A DNA stretch of 64,000 bases, from assembly GCF_001625085.1 (NCBI RefSeq), contig NZ_BDAW01000002.1, positions 1-64,000 on the forward strand, read 5' to 3'. A program made the translations under genes and the position numbers. Shown piece by piece: positions 1 to 8,764 of the stretch. Position 1 is the first letter of the stretch. Every line of letters starts with the position of its first letter. The notes beneath the pieces are model-generated. The model was given only the letters and a program-made list of their open reading frames with translations. It did no database searches and was not told where the DNA came from. Origin of the DNA: Nocardia acidivorans NBRC 108247. GTDB lineage: Bacteria; Actinomycetota; Actinomycetes; Mycobacteriales; Mycobacteriaceae.

Positions 1-940
1 GACCCGCGAGTGGAGTGGGCGAACTATCCCAAGCCAGCCGAGTCCGAGGTGCCCCCGACCGACCCGCGCGTCGAGTGGGCGAACTACCCCGAGCCGTCGG
101 AGCAGGCGACGACTCCGGTTGATCCAAGGGTGGATTGGGCGGACTACGAGAAGCCCACCGAGAACACCGCACCCCCGACCGACCCGCAACCCGGCCCGAG
201 CGGTGACGGCGGCGGCGAACCCCCGGCCGAACCCCCCTTCGCCGCAGCGGCTTCCGAGCCCGATGGCCCCGACGCCTGGTTCGAGCGCATGGCCGCCGAG
301 CAGGCGGACTGGAACGCCCGCATGGACGCCGAACGTGCCGAATGGCTGCACGGCCTCGCCGATCAAGAAGTCCCCGGCACCATGGACGAGCGCTGGGCAC
401 GCTTCGAAGCCGAGACCGCCGACTGGCTGGCCCGCATCTCCGCCGAGCGCGCCGACTTCCTCTGGGAAATCGCGGGCGGCCGCCCCGACCCCGGCACCCC
501 CGAACCCCCCAACACCCCCGACGACCCCACCCCGGGCGGCCCCGGCCCCTCCGACCCGGACGGCCCGGCCCCGGCCACGCCCAAAGCCCCAACCCGCCCC
601 GGCACCGACCCCGCCGCCGCCACTCCCACCGACCCCCGCGTCGACTGGGCTCACAACCCGAAGCCGGAATCGGTTGACCTGCAATCCGATCCGCCAGCCG
701 ACACACCGGGCAACAGCACTCCGTCAGACCCGGCCAAGCCCCCGATCGACCCGACCAAGCCCCCGATCGACCCGGCCGACCCCCCGACCGACCCGCGCGT
801 CAATTGGGCCGACTACCCCGCGTCCCCCGAACCTGTCACGGCACCGGACCCGCGTGCCGAGGGCGTCGACGACCGCACCTCACCCGAGAATTCGGAGTCG
901 CTCACCGACCCGCGGGTCGACTACGCCGACTACCGGAGCA
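1..940 (+). repeat. Degenerate DPRVxWAxYP coding repeats
   Basis: The motif Asp-Pro-Arg-Val-(Glu/Asp/Asn)-(Trp/Tyr)-Ala-x-(Tyr/Asn) recurs about seven times in the first 940 bases, at about nt 1, 61, 121, 634, 790, 853 (degenerate) and 907. It is usually preceded by Pro-Thr and followed by Pro-rich spacers. The array runs off the window start. Confidence 0.8.
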
Positions 941-3900
941 ACCCTGAATCCGCCACGCCCGCCGGCGAAACACCCACGGTGCCGCTGCAACCCGGCGAGC
1001 CGACCGTGCCCGGTAGCGAAGCGCCGACCGTTGAGGTCGGGCCACGGCATGAGGCGACGGCTGAGGTTACGGTGCGGGATCCGTTGGCTGCCGTGCCGCC
1101 GGGGGATACGCATGCGGTGCAGACGCAGCCGATGGAGTTGCCATCGGGTGCGCGTGACGATGGGGCGATTGTCGCGCCGGTGGAGCCGGTTCGGGCTTCG
1201 CCCGCGCTGCGGGTGGTGGGGGAGTTCCTGAGTGAGTCGCCGGGTCCCATTGCGGGGGCGCGGATTCCGGAGCGGGAGGGGTATGGGCGGCAGTTGGCGA
1301 GTGAGCTCGGGCTGGGGCCCGCGCTGGCGCGGCATGTTGATCCGCTGGCCTCGTTGCGGGAGGTGGCCGAAAGGGCGCGGGCGCGTGGGTATTTCGGAGA
1401 TCCGGAGCTGGGTGTGCCGCCGCGCGCCATGCGGGCGGAGGATCTGGGTCCGCTCGCCGCCGATGAGCGTGAGCGGGGGCTGGACCCGCGAACCCGCCCC
1501 GATCCGGGCACCGCGGCGCGCCGGGATCTGCCGCTGGAACCCTGGTCGCAGGTGAATCGTGATCTGTCGCACCAGGATCCGCGCGTGCGAACACTGGATG
1601 AACTGCGCGCCGAGATCGCGGACCGCCTCGGCCTCGCACCCGACGATCTCACCCGGCAGCACCTGCCCGATGTCGCCGGTGAGCTGCAATTGCGAAACCT
1701 GCTGCGCGCCGGTGCCATCGACGCTCTCGATATGGTTTCCCGGCAGCGCGATCAAGCCCTCGACCCGGCCGAACGCGCCCGACTGACCGCCGATCGCGAC
1801 GAATGGGCACGCCTGCTGCGCATCGACGACCCGCAGGCACTGAGCCCGGCCAACCGCGATGCCACCATCGCCGCCCTGCACGAGGAAACCCTGCGCCGCG
1901 CAGCCGATGTCGCCGACCTGATGGCCGCCACCTTCCACGCCCAGAGCCCCGGGGACGGCATTCACGCGGTACTCACCGCGGGTGACGACCGCGTGCACAT
2001 CCGCGTCACCGAGAACCCCGACGGCAGCAAACGCGTCGAGGTCGTCCCGCGCCCGAATCTGCCCCAGCCGCCCGAACCCGGCAAGGTCGTCGAGGAGAAG
2101 CGCCCCGGCCTGCTGCGCCGCATCTGGCAGCGCATGATGGGCGGATACCACGCCGACACGCCGAAATACCCGTCCGGTTCGGGCTGGGACAAGAAGGGCC
2201 AGGTCAACCTCACCCACGGCCTCGGCGATCTCATCCACAACGACGTCCTCGCCCATATCGACGACGATTTCAACCCGGTCCGCGCGGCGAAGGAGATCGC
2301 CACCATCTACCAGGACCGCGAGCGCATGCCGATCCTGCATCGGATCACCGCCCGGATCGCCGACATCTCCGCCGATGTGGTCCCCATGCACACCCGCGAC
2401 GGTCAGGAGTACCAGCCGTGGTACTCCGAAGCCGATCCGGTGCTGCGCGCGGAGATAGAGGAGTCGCTGCGCCTGGCCGGTCTGCCGACCGAGGCGGACT
2501 ATCCGGAAATCCCTGCCCCGCAGCCGGATCCGGACCGCCCGCAACTCGAGGCCCCGCACGAGAAGCATTGGGGCCCGGATATGCCGGAGCCCCTGGCCGC
2601 CGCCCTGGATGCCCGCGACGCCGCCCTGGCCGATCTCGTGCGCATCGCTGGTGAACAGCACATCGATCTGCCGAACGCGGCCCCGGAGGCGCTGCGCCGC
2701 GCGGTCGACAATGCCACCTACGAGCTCATGCGCCGCGCCGGCGCGATCGAGGCGCTGCGAGATGTGGCCGCCCGCTTCAATGTCGAGCACGAGCGCGTGC
2801 CGTACAGCCCGGTCAGCTTCTCCGACAAGGATCCGCTCGGCCGTTACGTCCGCGAGGCCCGCCTCGCCGAAGCCATGCGCGTCGAGGAGGAACGCGCCCA
2901 GCGCCGCCGCGAAGCGGCCGGAGCCTCCCCGGACGACGATTCGCTCGAATTCCGCCCCCGCGAACCGCGCGCCTCGGCACTGGACGCGCTGCCGGTCAAC
3001 AATGGCGGCGAATGGGTCAGGCACTTCGAAGATCCGGATGAGGAACTCTCCGCCCGCCGCGAGGGCCAGCTCTTCGAAGACGCCCTCATGCGCGATCAAA
3101 TCCGCGACGAACGCTCGAATTGGGCGCAGCTGATCGGTGAATCGCTCGACGGCCTCACCCCGGAGCAGATCCGGCACACCATCGGCGATCTGCGCATGGA
3201 ACTGCGCGACAGCGTGGACCGACTCGGCGATTTCATCGACGCGGTCGACCGCTATCAGCAGCTCGACGCCGAAGCCCGCACGCACGCAAGAGATTTGGCC
3301 GATATCGCGGCACATGCCTGGCTCGACGGACAGGGCGGCGTCATGCTGGAACCCGGTGTCGGCGTGCACCCCGGCGCGCATCCCGGCGACCCCCACCGGC
3401 TCGTCGTCATTCGCGGCGACTCCGACCACGACGCCCGTCTCGCCGACGCCCTGGCGGCCCATCCCGACCTGGGCGCACAGCTCAATCGCGGGGAACTCCA
3501 ACTCGACTATCACGTCATCGGTTTGGCCGATAACGGGCAGTTGCACGTCAACCCGCACCCGACACCGGAAGTGCTGTTCCATCAGGGTCCCGAGGGCGGT
3601 GATCGCCTGCCCATGCTCATGGTGCGCGACGGCGACGGCCCCTGGCGGATCGTGCAGCCCATCCCCGAACCGCCGATCGCCCTCGATCCGCATTCCACGC
3701 CGGACACCATGCCCGCCGTCCCGCGCGATCCGGATATCGTTCGCGCGGAACGCAATGAGGTCGCGGCCCGGCTCTCGGTCTACCGCATGGATCTGGGCCC
3801 CGGCTTCCTCGAGGACACCATCCGGGCGCTGCGGCACGACAATGCCCTGCGCGCCGCGCAGATCGAGGGTATGGCGGACTTCATCCGCAGCAGCGATGCC

Positions 3901-6900
3901 ATCGACAATTTCCACGACCTGAACCGCAGGCTGGAGAATCTGGCGAATCGACTGCGCATCGATCCGGAGGATCTGTCACCCCGGGCACTGGCCGAGGCGA
4001 TGGCCGATCCGGCCATGCGCCAGGTGCGCCGCCTACAGGCGATCGGGGATCTACTCGATTACGCGAAGGTATTGCGCGACAACGTCGATGCTGCCACGGT
4101 GCTGGCCGCGCGGGATCGGCTGGCGCATCGTCTGGGCGTCGAACCCGAGGACCTCTATTCCAATAAGCATGTCGTAGACAAGAAACTCGGCGAGGTCGTC
4201 GGCTACGCACCGGATCCCAAGAGCACCAACCCGAATGGGCTGCTGCACGCGGTCAACGATCTGCTGCATCGCTCCGGCCTGAACCCGGAACTGGTTGCCG
4301 CGCTGGGCGAGTACGTCAATACGCTCAGTGATCTGGATCCGTTCCGCCGCGATCTGCACATCGATCCGGCGCGGGATCCGCGCGCCGCCGACGGTGTAGT
4401 GCCCATTCACGATCCCGCCGCACCGGCGCTGCTGCGCGCGCTGATGAACGAATCCATCGGCGAGCCACCGATTTCCGACAATCCCTCGCAGGCCGCGAGC
4501 GCATGGTCCCGGCTGCTCGGCGTCGACGTCAACGACATCGCGCGCACCGTGGAGCTGTATGAGGAACGCGGTAAATCGCTGCACGATCGGCTGAGTCCCG
4601 CGCAGCTGGGCGAGGTGCTGCGCATTCTCGACAGCGGAGATGCCCACGCCGCCTACGACTTCTACCGGCAGAGCATCGCGGACCAGAGCAAACTGCTCTC
4701 CCCGCAGGAGTTGACCAGGGCGGTGGATACCGCGCGCAACACCCGTTACGCCGAGGTCTACGAGTACTACCGCGACGGCAAGATCGATAAGCATGAGCGG
4801 CTCAGTCCCGAGAAGCTGGCCGAGGTCGTCGACACCATGCGTGCCGAGGTGCGTGCCCGTGAAGCCGATATCCAGGAACTGGAACGGCTGGCCGATGAGC
4901 ACAACAGGCTCACCACGCCGCCGGAACCCGTTGCACCGCAACGTGGTGTCCGCGATCTCGTCGATGATCTGGCCACCGCGCGGCATCAACTCGACCTGGC
5001 TCGCGATGCGCGTGAGCACGCCGTCGGCCGGATGTACCTGGAGAACAACCGTCCCATTGTGGACGGCGATCTCACCCCCGAGCGCATTCGCGGGACCGCC
5101 GACTACCTGAGCACCCGTAATGCGGATGAGGCCGGGACGCTGCCGGATCACGACCGGCGCATCGCGGATCTGGTGGACGCGGCGGGTGAGTACACCCGCG
5201 CCGAAACCCGGGTGGCGGAGCTGGAATCCCAACTCCGGGAAGCCGTTCAGCGCGAGTCCGGTCCGGGTGAGACGCCGGTCGACGTCTGGCAGCGCGAATC
5301 AGATTCCGCCAGAACCGATCTGGAATCCCTGATCGCCGCCGATCCCGACCTGGCCCGGGTGGGCCTGGACCGGGTCGTCGATCAGGTCGACCGCATGTCC
5401 CGGATGCCGCTGGACCAGGCCGATATCTGGACCGACGATCTCATCCCGCTGCGCGATGCCGTGCACCGCTACCAGCACGCCCGGGAGTTCCTCGATATCG
5501 CCCGGGCCGAACAGGCCGAATCCGCTCGCGCGGCGGAGACTCCCGAGCAGGCCGCGGCGCGCGAACTCGAGGCAGCCCGGCGAGAACTCCTGGCCGCCGA
5601 CGCCAACCTCAACGCGGCTCTGTTCGGCCTACCCCTCACCGCCGCCAACCTCACCCCCGACGCGGTGGCCGCCACCCGACGCGAATTCGCCGACGCACAC
5701 CGCCCCGGCCTGTCCGCCGCCGACCGCGCCCGCCTGGACCTCGCCGACGCGGCCGACCGCCGACACCAAGCGCAGGATCGCGTCTCGCGCTGGGAAGCCG
5801 AGCAGGCCCGCCAGGCCGCCGCCGCGGCCATTGCCGCCGATACCCCCGAGGCCGCTGCCCAGCGCGCCCACGACGCGGCACACACCACCCTCCGCGAGGC
5901 GATAACCAACCTGCGCGATGTCACCGGCCTGAACGTCGACGAATCCCGCCTCACCCCGGCAGCTCTCGACAACACCATGCGGGAACTGCAAAACAGCACC
6001 ATCCGCCTGACCACCGGCGACCCCGCCGATGCCTTCCGCCGACTCCGCTCCGCCGCCGAACAATTCCACCGCGCCGACGCTTTCTCCGACTGGGTGGCCA
6101 CCCACGCCGCCACCCCGCCCGCCGACCCCCGCATAGCCTTCGCCAACCACGGCGACCAACCCTCGCTCCCACACGCCGAGCCCGCCGTCGGCGAGGATCC
6201 CGCTACCGTGCCGGTGACTCGCGAGGACCCTGTCATCGGCACGGATCACGAATCCGCGCCCGCCAAACCCGACGCACCACAATCGAATACCCCGAACGAC
6301 CCCTCGGCCGCGTTGAACAGCGAAGCCCCGCCGGACGATCGCAGCGCCCAGCCCGCAAAGGACATCGGCAGTTCCGCCGACAACGACGGCACACCGGAAA
6401 ACCCCGTCTCCGTCGAGAAGGACAACCCGGCCGTCGGCACCGATCACGACGCGGACGACAGCTCGGGCCATGATGACGGAACCGGTTCGGACACCACGGT
6501 TTCGGAGCCTGTTGCCCTCGAACCCGTCGATTCGGATCCGCGAGGCCCGGGCGCTGACGGCTCGGATGCTGACCGCTCGAACCCGCACGGCACCGCTTCG
6601 CGTGCGCCCGATCCCGATGAATCCGATCCGCCAACTTGGGAACCGGGTAGCTCCCAGCCTGACAATTCGGACCGGGATCATTCGGAGCCTGGCAAACCTG
6701 AGCCTGGCAAACCTGAGCCTGGCAAACCTGAGCCTGACAAACCTGAGCCTGACAACTCTGAGCCTGACAACTCGGACCACTCTGAGCCCGGCGGCTCTGA
6801 GCCCGGCGGCTCGGAACCCGATAGTTCAAGTCGCGATCATTCGGAGCCGCACAACTCGGAGCCGGATGCCTCGGAGCCGCACAACTCGGAGCCGGATGCC

Positions 6901-8340
6901 TCGGATCCCGATGGTTCGGAGCCGCATGCGTCCGATCCCGATGATCCGAATGGCGATGACCCGGATTCGGGGGAGGGGCGGCGTCGGGAGGAGCCGAATT
7001 GGGGGCATGTGCGGTCGCATATTCCGCATGTGCCGCACCAGGATCCCGACTACAACCTGCCGGATTACGCGCCGAAGCCGTCGTTGGAGCCGTATCCGTG
7101 GACTCTGCCGCCCGCGGACGAGCAGCCGCAGCCTCAATCGCAGCCGCAGCCGCAGCCTCAATCGCACCCGCAGCCGCAGCCTCAACCCCACCCGCAGCCG
7201 CAGCCTCAACCCCACCCGCAGCCGGGCGGACCCGGCGGTCCGTCGATGCCGCAGCCGCACATGCCGCAGCCGCAATCGCCCCCGGTGCCGGAACCTCCGG
7301 TGCCGCCGCACATTCCGACGCCGCCGGAGGGCTGGCCGCCGGGGATACCCTGGCCGCCGACGGCGCCGTATCCGCCTGCGGGCTGGCCGCCGGGATGTTC
7401 TTGGCCGCCTATCGATTCGTGGCCGCCGGGCATACCCATGCCGGGGTGGTCAGAGCCCCCGACCGGGTATGGCTTGCCCCAGCAACCCACTGTTGGGTGG
7501 CCGGGCGGTTCGCAGCCGAACGGCTCGAATGGGTGGCCGAATTCGTCGCAGCCGTCGTACGGTTCGCCGGGTACGACCCAGCCGTCGCCGTCGAATGCGT
7601 GGCCGACGACGCCATCGAATGGTGCACCGCAGCAGTACGATCCGGCCGAGGCCGTGAATCGACTGCTGGAATCGCTTGGTGAGCGAGGGAATTCGGGTAC
7701 GCCGGGTTCGACTCCGTCGCACGGCGTACCCGGCGCACCCTCGGGCTTCGATCCGAATAGCGATCCGGGGTCGCCACACGAACCCACCTCCGCCGATCAC
7801 ACCTCGAATGGCGCTGGGACACCGAATGGTTCGGGCGCACCCGTGGGCGGCGCACCGATGATGCCGCCGGGTGCCGCTCCCGTCGCAAGCAATGGTGCGA
7901 AGAACGGCCGGGGCGATCGCCGATTCCCCCGCGCGGGCGGTGGTCCGGCCAGGAACGGAACGATCTATCTCCGTTCCCATTCGGGGTACGGCGAGTTCGC
8001 CACCTTCGATCCGGGCACCGGCCAATTGCAGTCGGCCCCGATGGCCACCGGCGCGCTCTCGGGCGTCTACGGCGATCTCGACGGTGTGCGGGTGGTCTTC
8101 TACCGCGCCCCGCACGGTCTGGTGCTGCGCGTCGGTGACCAGGCGATCGAGGTCGATCAGCTCGGCGCCGAGGCACGCTGGGAGCGCACCACCGAGGGCT
8201 TCACCCGTCTGGTGATCGCCGCGGGCGGTCACGAGCAGTGTGAGTTGCGCTATCGCCCGGTCGGCGCGGACGCCGATCTGGGTCTGCTGATTCGTGATGT
8301 GCTCGCCGATCCGATGCGCCGGGTGGGGATTTTCGGGTGA
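1..8340 (+). CDS. Giant repeat-rich protein, 5' end outside window
   Basis: The reading frame is open from base 1 (Asp-Pro-Arg-Val), so the true start lies upstream and at least 2779 residues are encoded. A GTG at 10 is inside the repeat and is not a credible start. Residues 1 to about 315 carry degenerate DPRVxWAxYP repeats in Pro/Asp-rich sequence. About 400-2030 is a long, charged, largely helical body with several coiled-coil-like stretches. About 2040-2640 is low-complexity: Ser/Glu/Pro repeats, Pro-Gln runs and Trp-Pro-Pro runs. The last 130 residues (from about nt 7950) form a compact, beta-rich-looking domain. I recognise no catalytic domain. The genes downstream are co-directional (a small hypothetical protein, a YezG-like protein and Esp module A), so an exported or surface protein linked to the ESX system is a guess. 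Function unknown. Confidence 0.85.
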   Translation, partial: DPRVEWANYPKPAESEVPPTDPRVEWANYPEPSEQATTPVDPRVDWADYEKPTENTAPPTDPQPGPSGDGGGEPPAEPPFAAAASEPDGPDAWFERMAAEQADWNARMDAERAEWLHGLADQEVPGTMDERWARFEAETADWLARISAERADFLWEIAGGRPDPGTPEPPNTPDDPTPGGPGPSDPDGPAPATPKAPTRPGTDPAAATPTDPRVDWAHNPKPESVDLQSDPPADTPGNSTPSDPAKPPIDPTKPPIDPADPPTDPRVNWADYPASPEPVTAPDPRAEGVDDRTSPENSESLTDPRVDYADYRSNPESATPAGETPTVPLQPGEPTVPGSEAPTVEVGPRHEATAEVTVRDPLAAVPPGDTHAVQTQPMELPSGARDDGAIVAPVEPVRASPALRVVGEFLSESPGPIAGARIPEREGYGRQLASELGLGPALARHVDPLASLREVAERARARGYFGDPELGVPPRAMRAEDLGPLAADERERGLDPRTRPDPGTAARRDLPLEPWSQVNRDLSHQDPRVRTLDELRAEIADRLGLAPDDLTRQHLPDVAGELQLRNLLRAGAIDALDMVSRQRDQALDPAERARLTADRDEWARLLRIDDPQALSPANRDATIAALHEETLRRAADVADLMAATFHAQSPGDGIHAVLTAGDDRVHIRVTENPDGSKRVEVVPRPNLPQPPEPGKVVEEKRPGLLRRIWQRMMGGYHADTPKYPSGSGWDKKGQVNLTHGLGDLIHNDVLAHIDDDFNPVRAAKEIATIYQDRERMPILHRITARIADISADVVPMHTRDGQEYQPWYSEADPVLRAEIEESLRLAGLPTEADYPEIPAPQPDPDRPQLEAPHEKHWGPDMPEPLAAALDARDAALADLVRIAGEQHIDLPNAAPEALRRAVDNATYELMRRAGAIEALRDVAARFNVEHERVPYSPVSFSDKDPLGRYVREARLAEAMRVEEERAQRRREAAGASPDDDSLEFRPREPRASALDALPVNNGGEWVRHFEDPDEELSARREGQLFEDALMRDQIRDERSNWAQLIGESLDGLTPEQIRHTIGDLRMELRDSVDRLGDFIDAVDRYQQLDAEARTHARDLADIAAHAWLDGQGGVMLEPGVGVHPGAHPGDPHRLVVIRGDSDHDARLADALAAHPDLGAQLNRGELQLDYHVIGLADNGQLHVNPHPTPEVLFHQGPEGGDRLPMLMVRDGDGPWRIVQPIPEPPIALDPHSTPDTMPAVPRDPDIVRAERNEVAARLSVYRMDLGPGFLEDTIRALRHDNALRAAQIEGMADFIRSSDAIDNFHDLNRRLENLANRLRIDPEDLSPRALAEAMADPAMRQVRRLQAIGDLLDYAKVLRDNVDAATVLAARDRLAHRLGVEPEDLYSNKHVVDKKLGEVVGYAPDPKSTNPNGLLHAVNDLLHRSGLNPELVAALGEYVNTLSDLDPFRRDLHIDPARDPRAADGVVPIHDPAAPALLRALMNESIGEPPISDNPSQAASAWSRLLGVDVNDIARTVELYEERGKSLHDRLSPAQLGEVLRILDSGDAHAAYDFYRQSIADQSKLLSPQELTRAVDTARNTRYAEVYEYYRDGKIDKHERLSPEKLAEVVDTMRAEVRAREADIQELERLADEHNRLTTPPEPVAPQRGVRDLVDDLATARHQLDLARDAREHAVGRMYLENNRPIVDGDLTPERIRGTADYLSTRNADEAGTLPDHDRRIADLVDAAGEYTRAETRVAELESQLREAVQRESGPGETPVDVWQRESDSARTDLESLIAADPDLARVGLDRVVDQVDRMSRMPLDQADIWTDDLIPLRDAVHRYQHAREFLDIARAEQAESARAAETPEQAAARELEAARRELLAADANLNAALFGLPLTAANLTPDAVAATRREFADAHRPGLSAADRARLDLADAADRRHQAQDRVSRWEAEQARQAAAAAIAADTPEAAAQRAHDAAHTTLREAITNLRDVTGLNVDESRLTPAALDNTMRELQNSTIRLTTGDPADAFRRLRSAAEQFHRADAFSDWVATHAATPPADPRIAFANHGDQPSLPHAEPAVGEDPATVPVTREDPVIGTDHESAPAKPDAPQSNTPNDPSAALNSEAPPDDRSAQPAKDIGSSADNDGTPENPVSVEKDNPAVGTDHDADDSSGHDDGTGSDTTVSEPVALEPVDSDPRGPGADGSDADRSNPHGTASRAPDPDESDPPTWEPGSSQPDNSDRDHSEPGKPEPGKPEPGKPEPDKPEPDNSEPDNSDHSEPGGSEPGGSEPDSSSRDHSEPHNSEPDASEPHNSEPDASDPDGSEPHASDPDDPNGDDPDSGEGRRREEPNWGHVRSHIPHVPHQDPDYNLPDYAPKPSLEPYPWTLPPADEQPQPQSQPQPQPQSHPQPQPQPHPQPQPQPHPQPGGPGGPSMPQPHMPQPQSPPVPEPPVPPHIPTPPEGWPPGIPWPPTAPYPPAGWPPGCSWPPIDSWPPGIPMPGWSEPPTGYGLPQQPTVGWPGGSQPNGSNGWPNSSQPSYGSPGTTQPSPSNAWPTTPSNGAPQQYDPAEAVNRLLESLGERGNSGTPGSTPSHGVPGAPSGFDPNSDPGSPHEPTSADHTSNGAGTPNGSGAPVGGAPMMPPGAAPVASNGAKNGRGDRRFPRAGGGPARNGTIYLRSHSGYGEFATFDPGTGQLQSAPMATGALSGVYGDLDGVRVVFYRAPHGLVLRVGDQAIEVDQLGAEARWERTTEGFTRLVIAAGGHEQCELRYRPVGADADLGLLIRDVLADPMRRVGIFG
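6686..6770 (+). repeat. 15-bp tandem coding repeat (GKPEP/DKPEP/DNSEP)
   Basis: About six 15-bp units of the form ggcaaacctgagcct, the later ones drifting to gacaac. They encode the pentapeptide Gly/Asp-Lys/Asn-Pro/Ser-Glu-Pro inside the giant gene. Confidence 0.8.
6841..6900 (+). repeat. Perfect 30-bp direct duplication
   Basis: Bases 6841-6870 and 6871-6900 are identical and encode SEPHNSEPDA twice. This in-frame duplication looks recent. Confidence 0.9.
7126..7221 (+). repeat. Pro-Gln/His-Pro coding repeat
   Basis: Repeated cagccgcagcctcaa-type units encode an alternating Pro-Gln tract with His-Pro insertions, upstream of a Trp-Pro-Pro-rich stretch of the same protein. Confidence 0.75.
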
Positions 8341-8443
8341 GCGCCCGATTACGGAGTTCGCCTGTTCGTCCGGTTCCGGCAACCGCCCGGTTGGCTCGGA
8401 TATGCGATGCTGAGGGTTGATCGGATGAGCGAGGAGGACGGAC

Positions 8444-8713
8444 GTGCGCTACGGCGGCCACCCGAGCAAGGAGCAGTTGCAGCGCAATTTCGACAGCATG
8501 CTGCAGCGGGCGCTGTCCGGCGGCGGTCTGCGCACCGAAACCGGTCTCGATCAGCAGACCATGCGGGCGCTGCGCGACCTCAGGTCCGCCTACCCGAATG
8601 CCTCGCCGGAGCTGGAAGCGGCGGCCCGCCGGGCCTTCGCCGGCCAATTGGACGGCAGCAACGCCGCCGCCCGGCGCGCGGAGATGGATCGAATCATCGC
8701 CGAGTACGAGTAG
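8444..8713 (+). CDS. Small hypothetical protein, 89 aa
   Basis: GTG start at 8444, preceded by gaggagg about 7 bases upstream. It encodes 89 residues with no signal peptide or membrane segment. The product looks like a soluble helical protein: an N-terminal MRYGGHPSKEQL, a Gly-rich loop, then a Leu/Arg/Ala helix ending EMDRIIAEYE. It sits 100 bases after the giant gene and 50 bases before the 517-aa gene, in the same direction, so co-transcription is likely. Family not recognised. Confidence 0.65.
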   Translation: MRYGGHPSKEQLQRNFDSMLQRALSGGGLRTETGLDQQTMRALRDLRSAYPNASPELEAAARRAFAGQLDGSNAAARRAEMDRIIAEYE

Positions 8714-8764
8714 CCGTTCCATCGCATCCGTCTCGAATGTGACCGTCGAGGAGACGATTTCCGC

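Noticed and set aside
880..3915. 1011-codon open frame on the minus strand inside the giant repeat gene
   Set aside because: It is a shadow in high-GC DNA. The product lacks recognisable motifs and mirrors the plus-strand codon structure, and the plus frame is continuous with repeats and paralogous features.
7950..8340. C-terminal domain of the giant repeat protein as a toxin tip
   Set aside because: No catalytic motif is visible, so I did not call it toxic despite its compact nature and the YezG-like gene nearby.
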